Below are positions 1-6,019 of a stretch of 31,166 nucleotides of DNA, in pieces; within the stretch, counting starts at the first letter, position 1, and each line of letters starts with the position of its first letter. Below the pieces are notes generated by a model, which was not told where the DNA came from, did not search any database, and saw only the letters and a program-made list of their open reading frames with translations. Position numbers and translations under genes: made by a program. The stretch comes from a virus: the IMG/VR virus record IMGVR_UViG_3300023276_000103, positions 1-31,166 of that record; one strand, 5' to 3'.

Positions 1-127
1 TATTTCCTCGTCTCAACTTTTCTTCTTGAGTCATTTTATCAAATTTGTGTGCTAAAAAAGTGTGCATTTGATGTACTGGTATTTTAAAAACTTTTTCCAT
101 ATTTAATAAATTGTCATCTGCTAACAT
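1..127. repeat. Terminal direct repeat, left copy (assembly overlap)
   Basis: These 127 bases are identical to 31040-31166 at the other end. An exact end repeat of 127 nt equals a common maximum assembly k-mer, so it is best read as the overlap of a circularised contig and not a biological terminal repeat. The unique circle would be 31,039 bp. The repeat lies inside coding sequence (the -1 frame extension of the tail chaperone-like gene), which also argues against a packaging-end repeat. Confidence 0.9.
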
Positions 128-738
128 CACAATTGTTGCGTACCAACCCCATTTTTCAAAGTATCTTGTTGTTTTTGCACCCTCCGTATTTCCTTTTGTG
201 TATATTTCTGGATAGCTATTCTTAATTCCCTCGATAAACTCGAAAAAAAAACCAAAGCACCATTTACAATATTCATTGGCATTTGTAACATTATTTGTGA
301 CGTTTCTTTTGTGCCAGTATAGTTTATAATACTATAATTGCCAAATACGTCCTCTGACTCTATTCTTCTAAATAATATAGACATTACTTTGTTTAGTGTT
401 TCTGGCTTTGTATCGTATTCAACTAAATCCACATATTCAGCCGTAGTAATATCGTTGAGGTTTGGAATAAAACCATATTCAACTCCGTCTAAAAAAAATC
501 TATCTGTAAAATCTACTTCTGTATTTAAAGCATTTGTAATTTGTTCTACAATGTCCGTAAAATCAGATAGCTTAACTCCTTGCAAATCATTATATTTTAA
601 ATTGCTAAAAATACTAACTGCTCTTTTGCTAAACTCATTACTGGTTAAACCTTTTTTCCTTGTCAACTTTTCGTACTTCTGAAACTGCAATAATGTAATA
701 TCGCTATTGTTTTCTGGTAATGTTACTTTGACTTTCAT
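127..738 (-). CDS. Tail assembly chaperone-like protein (203 aa, frame 0)
   Basis: The protein resembles a family seen in many Bacteroidetes phages next to tail genes: an N-terminal MKVKVTLPE strand, a central GVEYGFIPNLNDITTAEYVDL segment (about residues 87-106), then ILFRRIE and a C-terminal MPMNIVNGALVFF hydrophobic segment (about 153-165). It follows the large terminase and precedes a tail completion-like gene. It contains a run of nine T residues on the coding strand (243-251), read GTT TTT TTT TCG, which offers the canonical slippery heptamer T TTT TTT at codons 164-165. A -1 shift there would continue through an 86-codon extension (ending at 31023) with the well-formed segment RYFEKWGWYATIVMLADD. 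This matches the G/GT arrangement of siphovirus tail chaperones. The normal frame ends in TGA overlapping an ATG (TGATG). Chaperone identity is inferred from architecture; the frameshift is a prediction. Confidence 0.65.
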   Translation of the reverse strand: MKVKVTLPENNSDITLLQFQKYEKLTRKKGLTSNEFSKRAVSIFSNLKYNDLQGVKLSDFTDIVEQITNALNTEVDFTDRFFLDGVEYGFIPNLNDITTAEYVDLVEYDTKPETLNKVMSILFRRIESEDVFGNYSIINYTGTKETSQIMLQMPMNIVNGALVFFSSLSRELRIAIQKYTQKEIRRVQKQQDTLKNGVGTQQL

Positions 739-771
739 ATACTAATAATAAAATTTTTAAGTTTTTGTTAT

Positions 772-1977
772 TTATCTTATTTCTATTCCGAATTGATTAC
801 CTAAAACATAAGAGGCAACGTATCTCAATGGGTCAATCGTATGATTAAAATCGTCAACAAATAATTTGCTTTTTTTGTCTGCATAAGTAAAATTATTCAA
901 CTCCTTTGCAATATTTGTACTGTTAACCTCAACGATTAATTTATAATCTAATAGCAAACTAATTCCTAAAGATATTGAGCCTTGTCCTTTCATTGCTCCC
1001 ATTACATTATTACCTTGATTGTTTAACTCTTGAATAAGTCTTGGCTCGGCACTATCTCCAATGATTAAACTATTACCAGCACAAGATTTATTTATTTCTG
1101 CTATCTGGCTTGTAGTTAGTTTTGCTTTATATAAATGCTCTTTTACCCAAATTATTTTATCTCTTTTATCAATAGCCACTTCAATAAGCGTAGTTGGGTC
1201 TATACTAAAGCCGTAATCTTGACCGAATATAGTTTGTATTCCTTTAGGATTAAACTTTCCATATTCCCAATTCGTGATAACAACGCCCTCTTTTTTTTCT
1301 AACCAGCCTCCTAACATTTGATGCTGATATTTACTTGGTCGATTTAATTTAAGATTTTCAATTTGCTCTAAATAACTCTTTGATAAATTCTCTTTGTTGT
1401 CTAAATACGTAGTATGAATATAATTTGTATTTCCTTTTGTTGTGTTACTTCCAGCTTGGACTCCTTTGTCTTGAAAAAATCTGCTATAAATCCAATGTTC
1501 CTTTGTGACTGGATTTAAAATTAAAATAACTCTGTTTTTTTTCTTGTTATTTCTAACTGACATATCTATTTTGTCAAAGATATTTTCGTCAACCAATTCT
1601 TCTGCCTCGTCCATAATCCAAGTCGTTATATTAGTCAAAGATTTAAGCGATGCCGTATTGTCTCCACTCGAAGTTTTAATGCCTTTAAAAATAATCTTGC
1701 TCCCAGAAAGTTTGTTTATTATTTCGCTTTTAGTAATATTAAAATGCTCCTCTAAATTAAGAGTCTCTATTTTATCTAAAAACTCTGGTATTATTGAAAC
1801 GTATGCAGAGGTTAAAGTTAGTCTTGTAAATAAGATTGTATGACCAGCCTCGTAAGTTAAAAGTAATAATAATGTATTTATAGAATATGATTTACTTGAG
1901 CCTCGACCTCCAGTAACAATAAAATATCTTGCATTCGATGTTTTTATTGGCTCAAATTTTCTATGTATCTCAATCAC
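772..1977 (-). CDS. terL: Terminase large subunit
   Basis: This 401-residue protein is the packaging motor: an ATPase that pumps DNA into the prohead and a nuclease that cuts it. Visible motifs are Walker A GGRGSSKS (23-30), Walker B WIMDEAEE (120-127), and a motif III-like ILILNP (151-156). The C-terminal RNase H-like nuclease shows acidic residues in GQDYGFSIDPT (about 252-262), IIGDSAEPR (305-313) and DFNHTIDPLRY (376-386). Length fits a compact terminase. Its start overlaps the stop of the small terminase-like gene by 4 nt, suggesting translational coupling. Confidence 0.95.
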   Translation of the reverse strand: MIEIHRKFEPIKTSNARYFIVTGGRGSSKSYSINTLLLLLTYEAGHTILFTRLTLTSAYVSIIPEFLDKIETLNLEEHFNITKSEIINKLSGSKIIFKGIKTSSGDNTASLKSLTNITTWIMDEAEELVDENIFDKIDMSVRNNKKKNRVILILNPVTKEHWIYSRFFQDKGVQAGSNTTKGNTNYIHTTYLDNKENLSKSYLEQIENLKLNRPSKYQHQMLGGWLEKKEGVVITNWEYGKFNPKGIQTIFGQDYGFSIDPTTLIEVAIDKRDKIIWVKEHLYKAKLTTSQIAEINKSCAGNSLIIGDSAEPRLIQELNNQGNNVMGAMKGQGSISLGISLLLDYKLIVEVNSTNIAKELNNFTYADKKSKLFVDDFNHTIDPLRYVASYVLGNQFGIEIR

Positions 1978-2240
1978 TTAAATTTAATAATATCTTTAAA
2001 GTTTATATTAAAACCCTCACTGGAATTTATGTCAACTGTTTCTTTTGGTTTACCATATCTGTAACCAAAGTATAATGACATTGCTCTGCTATCTCCTTTA
2101 AATATCTGTTTACCTAAAGTTTCAATGACCTTTTCATTATCAATAAGTTTATCTAACTTCTCAATCAATTTGAGTTCGTCTGCTTTACTTGGTCTTCCAG
2201 CTCCCTCTCTTTTACCTCCGTTGTTTTTTCTTTTGTCCAT
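1974..2240 (-). CDS. Terminase small subunit-like DNA-binding protein
   Basis: An 88-residue basic protein beginning MDKRKNNGGKREGAGRPSKA. The GGKREGAGRP motif is typical of small terminase-like proteins in many phages. A short helical region follows (LIEKLDKLIDNEKVIETLGKQ), then LYFGYRYGKPKETVD, also typical of these proteins just before a large terminase. It is shorter than classical TerS proteins. Its role would be recognition of phage DNA for packaging. Position directly upstream of terL with a 4-nt overlap supports the call; sequence alone would be weaker. Confidence 0.75.
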   Translation of the reverse strand: MDKRKNNGGKREGAGRPSKADELKLIEKLDKLIDNEKVIETLGKQIFKGDSRAMSLYFGYRYGKPKETVDINSSEGFNINFKDIIKFK

Positions 2241-2257
2241 AATTGATAGTTTATTGT

Positions 2258-2389
2258 TTAATCAATTTTTTTTTCGTTACGACAAGCCTTTAATTCTTCG
2301 TCCATTTCTGTAATCTTAACATAAAGTTTTGAGACTACTGTCTCCAATACAGATAACCTTTGTTTAGTTGTGTAATTTTTAGCTTTCAT
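2258..2389 (-). CDS. Small coiled-coil protein, unknown function
   Basis: A 43-codon ORF starting MKAKNYTTKQRLSVLETVV and ending NEKKID before TAA. A heptad-like pattern (LSVLETVVSKLYVKITEMDEEL) suggests one coiled-coil helix. The start lies 11 nt inside the end of the upstream gene and the stop is 18 nt before the terminase small subunit-like gene, so it fits the operon. Short coiled-coil proteins in this position are common in related phages, but I cannot assign a function. Confidence 0.6.
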   Translation of the reverse strand: MKAKNYTTKQRLSVLETVVSKLYVKITEMDEELKACRNEKKID

Positions 2390-2822
2390 AACTAAGATGT
2401 ACTTTATCTAATTCGTTGCTCATTTTTAAAAGTAGTTTTCCACTTCCATTGCAGTTTTTACATAAGTCTGTTTTTTGATATTGTGTCGCAAATATATAAG
2501 CGTAAGACTCAATCAGTAAATCAATCTCTTTGTCATTCCAAAGCTTTAAAGTTCTATTCTTAATATAATTTGAATATCTTTTATATAAATCCTCTGTAAA
2601 ACATCTAACTGGTTTGCGTCTTATTGGAAACAATTTATTTAGTTTCTGTTTACGCTCCTCACAACCACAATCGTCATTGTCTTTAAATATAGCTTTTTTA
2701 ATAACTTTAGTTAATGGTTTAATTGGTTTACTCTCCAATACATTTTCTACAACGTCGCCAAGACCTTGTGGAGTCACTTTTACTTTTGTTCCTTTTTTCT
2801 TCCTTACTTGTTTTTTTGCCAT
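2379..2822 (-). CDS. Conserved phage protein with CxC and CxxC motifs, unknown function
   Basis: A 147-residue protein with a very basic N-terminus (MAKKQVRKKKGTKVK), a GLGDVVENVLE segment, then DCGCEERKQKLNKLFP (about 52-67), an alpha-helical middle and a C-terminal CKNCNGSGK (about 121-129) like a zinc-knuckle or DnaJ-type CxxCxGxG repeat. The DCGCxxRKxKLNKLFP block recurs in Bacteroidetes phage proteins encoded near the terminase. A metal-binding or nucleic acid-binding role is plausible from the cysteines and basic tail, but is inference. Confidence 0.75.
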   Translation of the reverse strand: MAKKQVRKKKGTKVKVTPQGLGDVVENVLESKPIKPLTKVIKKAIFKDNDDCGCEERKQKLNKLFPIRRKPVRCFTEDLYKRYSNYIKNRTLKLWNDKEIDLLIESYAYIFATQYQKTDLCKNCNGSGKLLLKMSNELDKVHLSYES

Positions 2823-3286
2823 TTTAATTTACTGTTTTTATATTTATAATAATCTTCGTCTAATATTTCTTGAATGCCTAATTTTGTTTCTCTAAATACA
2901 AAGCCATAATTTATGTCGTATGTCTCTGCAATTTCTCTATTACTTCGGTCGTAACTTTCCTTAATAAATTCCAGCCTATGCCATTTAATATTTTGTGCCT
3001 TGTCTAATATCTTTTGCTCTGCGTCTGTCGGCTCAAATTGTTTCGTACTGTCTTCTATATAATAAAAACTTTCTAAACTGACTGGCTCTTTTTTTGCCTT
3101 ATTCATTTTAGCTCTAAATAAGTTTTTAAGAGTTGTAAATATATATCCAGCCGTTACGTTTTGTTTGTCCATTACCAAAAAATACATTTCTTGAGTAATA
3201 TCGTCAGCAAGTTGTTTGTCCCTATTACAAATGTAATAAGCCATTTCTCTCCACTTGCTATCGTTTTTTGCTAACTCCTTGAGCAT
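2804..3286 (-). CDS. RNA polymerase sigma factor-like protein
   Basis: With the ATG at 3286 the product has 160 residues. Residues about 18-40 (YICNRDKQLADDITQEMYFLVM) resemble sigma-70 region 2, including the DDITQE signature. Residues about 115-141 (SNREIAETYDINYGFVFRETKLGIQEI) look like the region 4 helix-turn-helix. Longer in-frame starts up to 3376 exist, but they would translate the terminator hairpin (3335-3361) and a promoter, so I reject them. As first gene of the late block, directly after its own promoter, it is a good candidate for directing host RNA polymerase to late promoters. The family is divergent; late-factor function is inferred from position. Confidence 0.75.
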   Translation of the reverse strand: MLKELAKNDSKWREMAYYICNRDKQLADDITQEMYFLVMDKQNVTAGYIFTTLKNLFRAKMNKAKKEPVSLESFYYIEDSTKQFEPTDAEQKILDKAQNIKWHRLEFIKESYDRSNREIAETYDINYGFVFRETKLGIQEILDEDYYKYKNSKLKWQKNK

Positions 3287-3301
3287 TTTATCTGACTTGT
3301 T

Positions 3302-3333
3302 CAAATTTAGGTAAAAGTTATTAACAAAACAAA
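3302..3333 (-). promoter_or_regulatory. Predicted promoter of the late block
   Basis: On the minus strand a -33 element TTTG (3330-3333) is followed after exactly 20 nt by TAAATTTG (3302-3309), matching the Bacteroidetes -7 consensus TAnnTTTG. The spacing equals that of the two early promoters in this genome. The ATG of the sigma-like gene lies 15 nt past the -7 box, so the transcript would be nearly leaderless. The -33 box overlaps the T-rich tail of the preceding terminator. Confidence 0.6.
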
Positions 3334-3361
3334 AACGCCTAAACTTGAGAGGTTTAAGCGT
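3331..3361 (-). terminator. Rho-independent terminator after the endolysin
   Basis: On the minus strand ACGCTTAAAC and GTTTAGGCGT (arms 3352-3361 and 3335-3344) pair over 10 bp with one G-U wobble and a 7-nt loop, followed by TTTTTGTTTTG. It follows the endolysin stop by about 100 nt and would end early block 2. Its T-tract runs directly into the late promoter. Confidence 0.8.
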
Positions 3362-3407
3362 CTTAAAACAAAACAAAACAAATCAACTATTTTGAAGATT
3401 TATTATT

Positions 3408-3415
3408 CAAATATA
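3408..3415 (-). promoter_or_regulatory. Isolated TATATTTG box (possible -7 element)
   Basis: A perfect TAnnTTTG match on the minus strand in the gap between the endolysin and the terminator. I see no TTTG at the 20-nt spacing used by the other promoters. If it is active, its transcript would run straight into the terminator hairpin, which would then act as an attenuator. It may be chance in such A+T-rich DNA. Confidence 0.25.
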
Positions 3416-3454
3416 AACTTTGCTATATTTAATGTCTTTATGTTTTGTTATTTT

Positions 3455-3463
3455 TTATCCACA
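3455..3463. promoter_or_regulatory. Perfect DnaA-box consensus TTATCCACA
   Basis: The plus strand reads TTATCCACA, an exact match to the classical DnaA box, at the right edge of the roughly 100-nt A+T-rich gap between the endolysin stop (3465) and the late terminator. The genome encodes a DnaA domain IV-like protein (8361-8924). The site could belong to a replication origin or a transcription switch. A single box is weak evidence for an origin. Confidence 0.45.
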
Positions 3464-3464
3464 A

Positions 3465-3821
3465 TTAATAAACCCAAATAACGTTTTCGTGTTTGTCGCA
3501 GTCAACGTCACAATGTATAAAAGTCTTTGCTATTCCAATTCTATTTATTCCAGCATCTAATAAAGCATTAACTATTATAAATCTGTCTGTGCTATAATTA
3601 CAAGCTATGTCAACTGCTAAACCTTTTAAATGACTTGATTGAGACGCTCCTCCGACCTTTTTATTATGTTTAGATGTTCTATATCCACTATTTATTTTAA
3701 ATGGAATACCAGCGTTGTGACGTGCCATATTTAATTTAGCTAATAACTCTGCTTTCATTTTACTTCCAGAGCCTTTTAAATCTGGACTGTCAAATTCACT
3801 TTCTTTAAAGTATGTTTTCAT
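3465..3821 (-). CDS. Endolysin, peptidase M15A family
   Basis: A 118-residue single-domain zinc peptidase. The sequence has INSGYRTSKHN (43-53), then SSHLKGLAVDIA (62-73) providing zinc ligands His64 and Asp71, and FIHCDVD (101-107) providing His103 with Asp105 nearby. This pattern fits phage M15 peptidases that cleave cross-links in host peptidoglycan. No signal peptide or membrane segment is visible, so export would need the holin genes, which lie far away at 13094-13778. It starts 3 nt after the stop of the ParB-like gene and is the last gene before a terminator. Confidence 0.9.
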   Translation of the reverse strand: MKTYFKESEFDSPDLKGSGSKMKAELLAKLNMARHNAGIPFKINSGYRTSKHNKKVGGASQSSHLKGLAVDIACNYSTDRFIIVNALLDAGINRIGIAKTFIHCDVDCDKHENVIWVY

Positions 3822-3824
3822 AAT

Positions 3825-4544
3825 TTATTCAATTTTATATTCTTTATTTATTTTAAAATTATAAACCTCAATAATTTCATAAACAACGTCTGCCTCGTTA
3901 TAGAAAAAATGTAGTTTCTTTTTAGTAGAATTTTTTAATAAAATATCAATATTAAAATTATCGTTTCTAGTCATTACAGTTTTTAAAGCTCTTACAAACC
4001 TTGTATGAAAAGCATCTGAAAAAATCTGTTTCATTTTGCAACAATTATCTAATAATTGGTCTCCAAGTATTTCGTTTAATTTATAAGTTCCGTTTTTAAT
4101 TGGTGTGCTTACGCTCATTGCAGTTTCATAATATGCGTGTTGTACTTTTCCACTTGTAAAAATTTTATCCCAATATTGTATTTTCTCTCTTAATAACTTA
4201 TAATCTGCGTTTCCTTGTTCTGCATAATGCTTTATCCAGTCATCAGAAGTCCATTTACGTTGTGTATTATTTGCCTCCATTACTGCTTTACTACTTATTT
4301 TGTAATTAACAACATAAGTTACTGGTAAATTTAATCTCATTGATGCAGACAGTCTATGTTGTCCGTCAATAACATATCCGTCGCTCGAAACTATTATTGG
4401 TTGAATTAAACCATATTTAACAATGGATTTCATCATTTGTAAAACTGTTTTTTCGTGTAAATTTCTATTTGTAATATGGCTTTTGAACATTCCATAATTT
4501 GAAGTTACAAATAATTTCATCGTGTTTTCATTATTTTTTTCCAT
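3825..4544 (-). CDS. ParB/sulfiredoxin-fold domain protein
   Basis: A 239-residue protein whose N-terminal third has the ParB/Srx fold hallmarks: VLQMMKSIVKYGLIQPIIV (34-52) followed by YVIDGQHRLSASMRL (57-71), where the DGQHR motif corresponds to the ParB NTPase/nuclease motif. The C-terminal part is helical and unrecognised. Phage proteins of this type are variously partition-like, nucleases or transcription regulators. Partition is unlikely here, because no ParA or plasmid functions are seen. It sits between microproteins and the endolysin in early block 2, led by an AAAACAAAAACAAAATGG start region. Confidence 0.75.
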   Translation of the reverse strand: MEKNNENTMKLFVTSNYGMFKSHITNRNLHEKTVLQMMKSIVKYGLIQPIIVSSDGYVIDGQHRLSASMRLNLPVTYVVNYKISSKAVMEANNTQRKWTSDDWIKHYAEQGNADYKLLREKIQYWDKIFTSGKVQHAYYETAMSVSTPIKNGTYKLNEILGDQLLDNCCKMKQIFSDAFHTRFVRALKTVMTRNDNFNIDILLKNSTKKKLHFFYNEADVVYEIIEVYNFKINKEYKIE

Positions 4545-4590
4545 TTTGTTTTTGTTTTAATTATTAATAAAAATCCTCGTATATATCATT

Positions 4591-4680
4591 TACGTGATTT
4601 TTTTCTTCGTCTGTTAATTCAGTTACGCATTTGTCATAAATTCTAAATGCAATTTTCATTAGTGTTGTACTTCTTTCCAT
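4591..4680 (-). CDS. Microprotein, unknown (possibly shortened at a homopolymer)
   Basis: A 29-codon ORF starts at an ATG preceded by the usual AAACAAAACAA leader and reads MERSTTLMKIAFRIYDKCVT before ending at TAA. The coding strand carries a run of six A residues near the end. One extra A would extend the ORF to 38 codons ending NDIYEDFY. I cannot tell whether the short or long form is real. Function unknown. Confidence 0.4.
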
Positions 4681-4691
4681 TTGTTTTGTTT

Positions 4692-5039
4692 TTAAATTAA
4701 TAATTTATTTATTGGTAATAAAATCCCTTTTGAAGTATTATTGTCGCCTCCTAAAATATCATTTTTTGTTCCTATATATTTTCTGCATATAATCTTTAAT
4801 TTTTCTGTATTAATTAAAACAAATATTTCATTAAACGCAAAACAATAATAGTCCGATTGAGTTGTACTAATTCCAGATTTTTTATTTCGGCTTTCATATT
4901 CTATAAAAATATTACCAGTTTTTATAGCTTGTAAATCGTTTTTAACTTCAATTTTTTTATTATTAAATATATCTCCAAGTTCTTTTTCTTTTATTTGACC
5001 AACCTTTAAATCAAATCTAAAATCATTATTATAATTCAT
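4692..5039 (-). CDS. PD-(D/E)XK nuclease-like protein
   Basis: A 115-residue protein with the arrangement of small phage PD-(D/E)XK-fold nucleases: an acidic N-terminal helix (KEKELGDIF, 18-26), then KKIEVKNDLQA (28-38) supplying the E-x-K pair at 31-33, then TGNIFIEYESRNKKSGISTT (41-60), in which Glu47 and the SGIxxT turn are characteristic. Enzymes of this type act as Holliday-junction resolvases, recombination endonucleases or packaging-associated nucleases. It starts 4 nt into the end of the upstream gene. The fold assignment is fairly secure; substrate is unknown. Confidence 0.7.
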   Translation of the reverse strand: MNYNNDFRFDLKVGQIKEKELGDIFNNKKIEVKNDLQAIKTGNIFIEYESRNKKSGISTTQSDYYCFAFNEIFVLINTEKLKIICRKYIGTKNDILGGDNNTSKGILLPINKLLI

Positions 5040-5266
5040 AATTTATTGTAATGATTATTTATATACTCATTTATAACTCTTGACGCTTTTTTCTTTTCAG
5101 CTATTAATTTTTGGAAGGCCTTATCTGACTCATAAAGATTTTTTGTGTCTGGGAGTATTCTATAATCTCTAACGTCAAAATTGTCATATAAAAATTTCTC
5201 GGCTTGGATAAAATCTTGCTCTGAAATATTTATTGTGAATGATACTTTTAAGTTCTTAAATTTCAT
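5036..5266 (-). CDS. Small protein, unknown function
   Basis: I take the ATG at 5266 (76 residues, MKFKNLKVSFTINISEQDF) rather than the TTG two codons upstream. The sequence has a short beta-like N-terminus and then a charged helical stretch (DKAFQKLIAEKKKASRVINEYI). No recognised domain. It overlaps its upstream neighbour by 11 nt and its downstream neighbour by 4 nt, firmly inside the operon. Confidence 0.65.
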   Translation of the reverse strand: MKFKNLKVSFTINISEQDFIQAEKFLYDNFDVRDYRILPDTKNLYESDKAFQKLIAEKKKASRVINEYINNHYNKL

Positions 5267-5387
5267 TGTCAATTTTTTCTATAATTTCTCTTAACTCGCT
5301 TTTCTCAAATTCTCCAAGATTTATTTCTCTAATAATTATCATAAAATAATCTTCTCTTGTTTCAATACATTTAATTAATTTTTTCAT
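5256..5387 (-). CDS. Microprotein, unknown function
   Basis: A 43-codon ORF (MKKLIKCIETREDYFMIIIR...) ending in an acidic, probably helical tail (EFEKSELREIIEKIDNEI). It is led by an A-rich upstream region and overlaps the next gene by 11 nt. No recognised domain. Confidence 0.5.
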   Translation of the reverse strand: MKKLIKCIETREDYFMIIIREINLGEFEKSELREIIEKIDNEI

Positions 5388-5388
5388 T

Positions 5389-5496
5389 TTATTCTGTTTT
5401 ATTGGTTTCTATTTTGCATAAGCAACTGTCAACATTTAAAGAGCAGTCGCATATTCTCCATTGCATATTTTTATTTACAATATCTTCTTCTTTCAT
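5389..5496 (-). CDS. Cysteine-containing microprotein, unknown function
   Basis: A 35-codon ORF (MKEEDIVNKNMQWRICDCSL...) with a CDC motif and a CLC motif nine residues apart, a spacing that could bind a metal. The start overlaps the preceding stop as ATGA, which supports translation. Confidence 0.5.
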   Translation of the reverse strand: MKEEDIVNKNMQWRICDCSLNVDSCLCKIETNKTE

Positions 5497-5618
5497 AATA
5501 AAGAGGCTTCAAAACAAGTTCCAGAGCATACGCCCTTATCTTTTTCCATTGCTACTCCACATTCTGAGCATTCATACTCTGATTGTTCGTTTGGATTTAA
5601 AAAATCGTCCCAGCTCAT
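5493..5618 (-). CDS. Zinc-ribbon-like microprotein
   Basis: A 41-codon ORF (MSWDDFLNPNEQSEYECSEC...) with ECSECGVAM and then VCSGTCFE: a CxxC knuckle followed 12 residues later by CxxxC. This resembles a minimal zinc ribbon. It overlaps the next gene as ATGA. A protein- or DNA-binding accessory role is possible, but unproven. Confidence 0.55.
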   Translation of the reverse strand: MSWDDFLNPNEQSEYECSECGVAMEKDKGVCSGTCFEASLL

Positions 5619-5620
5619 AA

Positions 5621-5755
5621 CTATACGTTAAATAAAATTGATGCAAATACTCTGAATGCAAAGTAGCATAATGCAAAGATTAAAAACCACTTTGTTAATT
5701 TCTTAAATAATTTTCCAGCTTTCGCTCCGATACTTTCTTTTTTTGATTTTCTCAT
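5621..5755 (-). CDS. Single-pass membrane microprotein
   Basis: A 44-codon ORF with a strongly basic N-terminus (MRKSKKESIGAKAGKLFKK), followed by one hydrophobic segment (WFLIFALCYFAFRVFASILF, about 23-42). It begins after the AAAAACAAAACAAAATG leader. The basic N-terminus predicts it stays cytoplasmic. It might act at the host envelope or in lysis. Confidence 0.6.
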   Translation of the reverse strand: MRKSKKESIGAKAGKLFKKLTKWFLIFALCYFAFRVFASILFNV

Positions 5756-5781
5756 TTTGTTTTGTTTTTAGAGTTATTAAA

Positions 5782-5799
5782 GGAGGCTTTTAAACCTCC
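5782..5799. repeat. Intergenic hairpin repeat, copy 1
   Basis: GGAGGCTTTTAAACCTCC, a 5-bp GC stem with an 8-nt loop, sits between two short genes. The same hairpin recurs at 5993-6010, 10886-10905 and 11207-11226. Here a T8 run follows on the plus strand; on the transcribed strand the following sequence is TTTAATAA, so it is a weak terminator or an RNA processing/stability element. Confidence 0.7.
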
Positions 5800-5812
5800 C
5801 TTTTTTTTAGTT

Positions 5813-5965
5813 TTATATTATTTCTAAATCGTAAACTGATTTGTTTAATTTATTACATTGACTCAATAATTGACTTGCTATAAAAGTTATCTCAGAATTT
5901 GGTAATTTATTTCCAGATTTTCTTAATTTGCTTTCGATGTAGTTTAGTTTAAATTCTGTTGTCAT
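5813..5965 (-). CDS. Small protein, unknown function
   Basis: A 50-codon ORF (MTTEFKLNYIESKLRKSGNK...) predicted mostly helical. Its leader combines the hairpin repeat (copy 2) with TAAAAATCAACAAATT, the same module found just before the first gene of each early block. No recognised domain. Confidence 0.55.
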   Translation of the reverse strand: MTTEFKLNYIESKLRKSGNKLPNSEITFIASQLLSQCNKLNKSVYDLEII

Positions 5966-5992
5966 AATTTGTTGATTTTTAGAGTTATTAAA

Positions 5993-6010
5993 GGAGGCTT
6001 TTAAACCTCC
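5993..6010. repeat. Intergenic hairpin repeat, copy 2
   Basis: Identical 18-base core to copy 1 (5782-5799), lying just after the stop of the gene at 6020-6175 and upstream of the next gene's leader. Confidence 0.7.
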
Positions 6011-6019
6011 CTTTTATTG

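Noticed and set aside
338-682. Open reading frame on the plus strand inside the tail chaperone-like gene
   Set aside because: It is the complement of a well-supported minus-strand gene, has the poor composition of an antisense shadow, and no plus-strand gene exists elsewhere in the genome. The same applies to the other plus-strand ORFs.
3287-3376. N-terminal extension of the sigma-like gene (ATG at 3376)
   Set aside because: The added residues would be encoded by the terminator hairpin and the predicted promoter. The ATG at 3286 gives a protein with a typical start.
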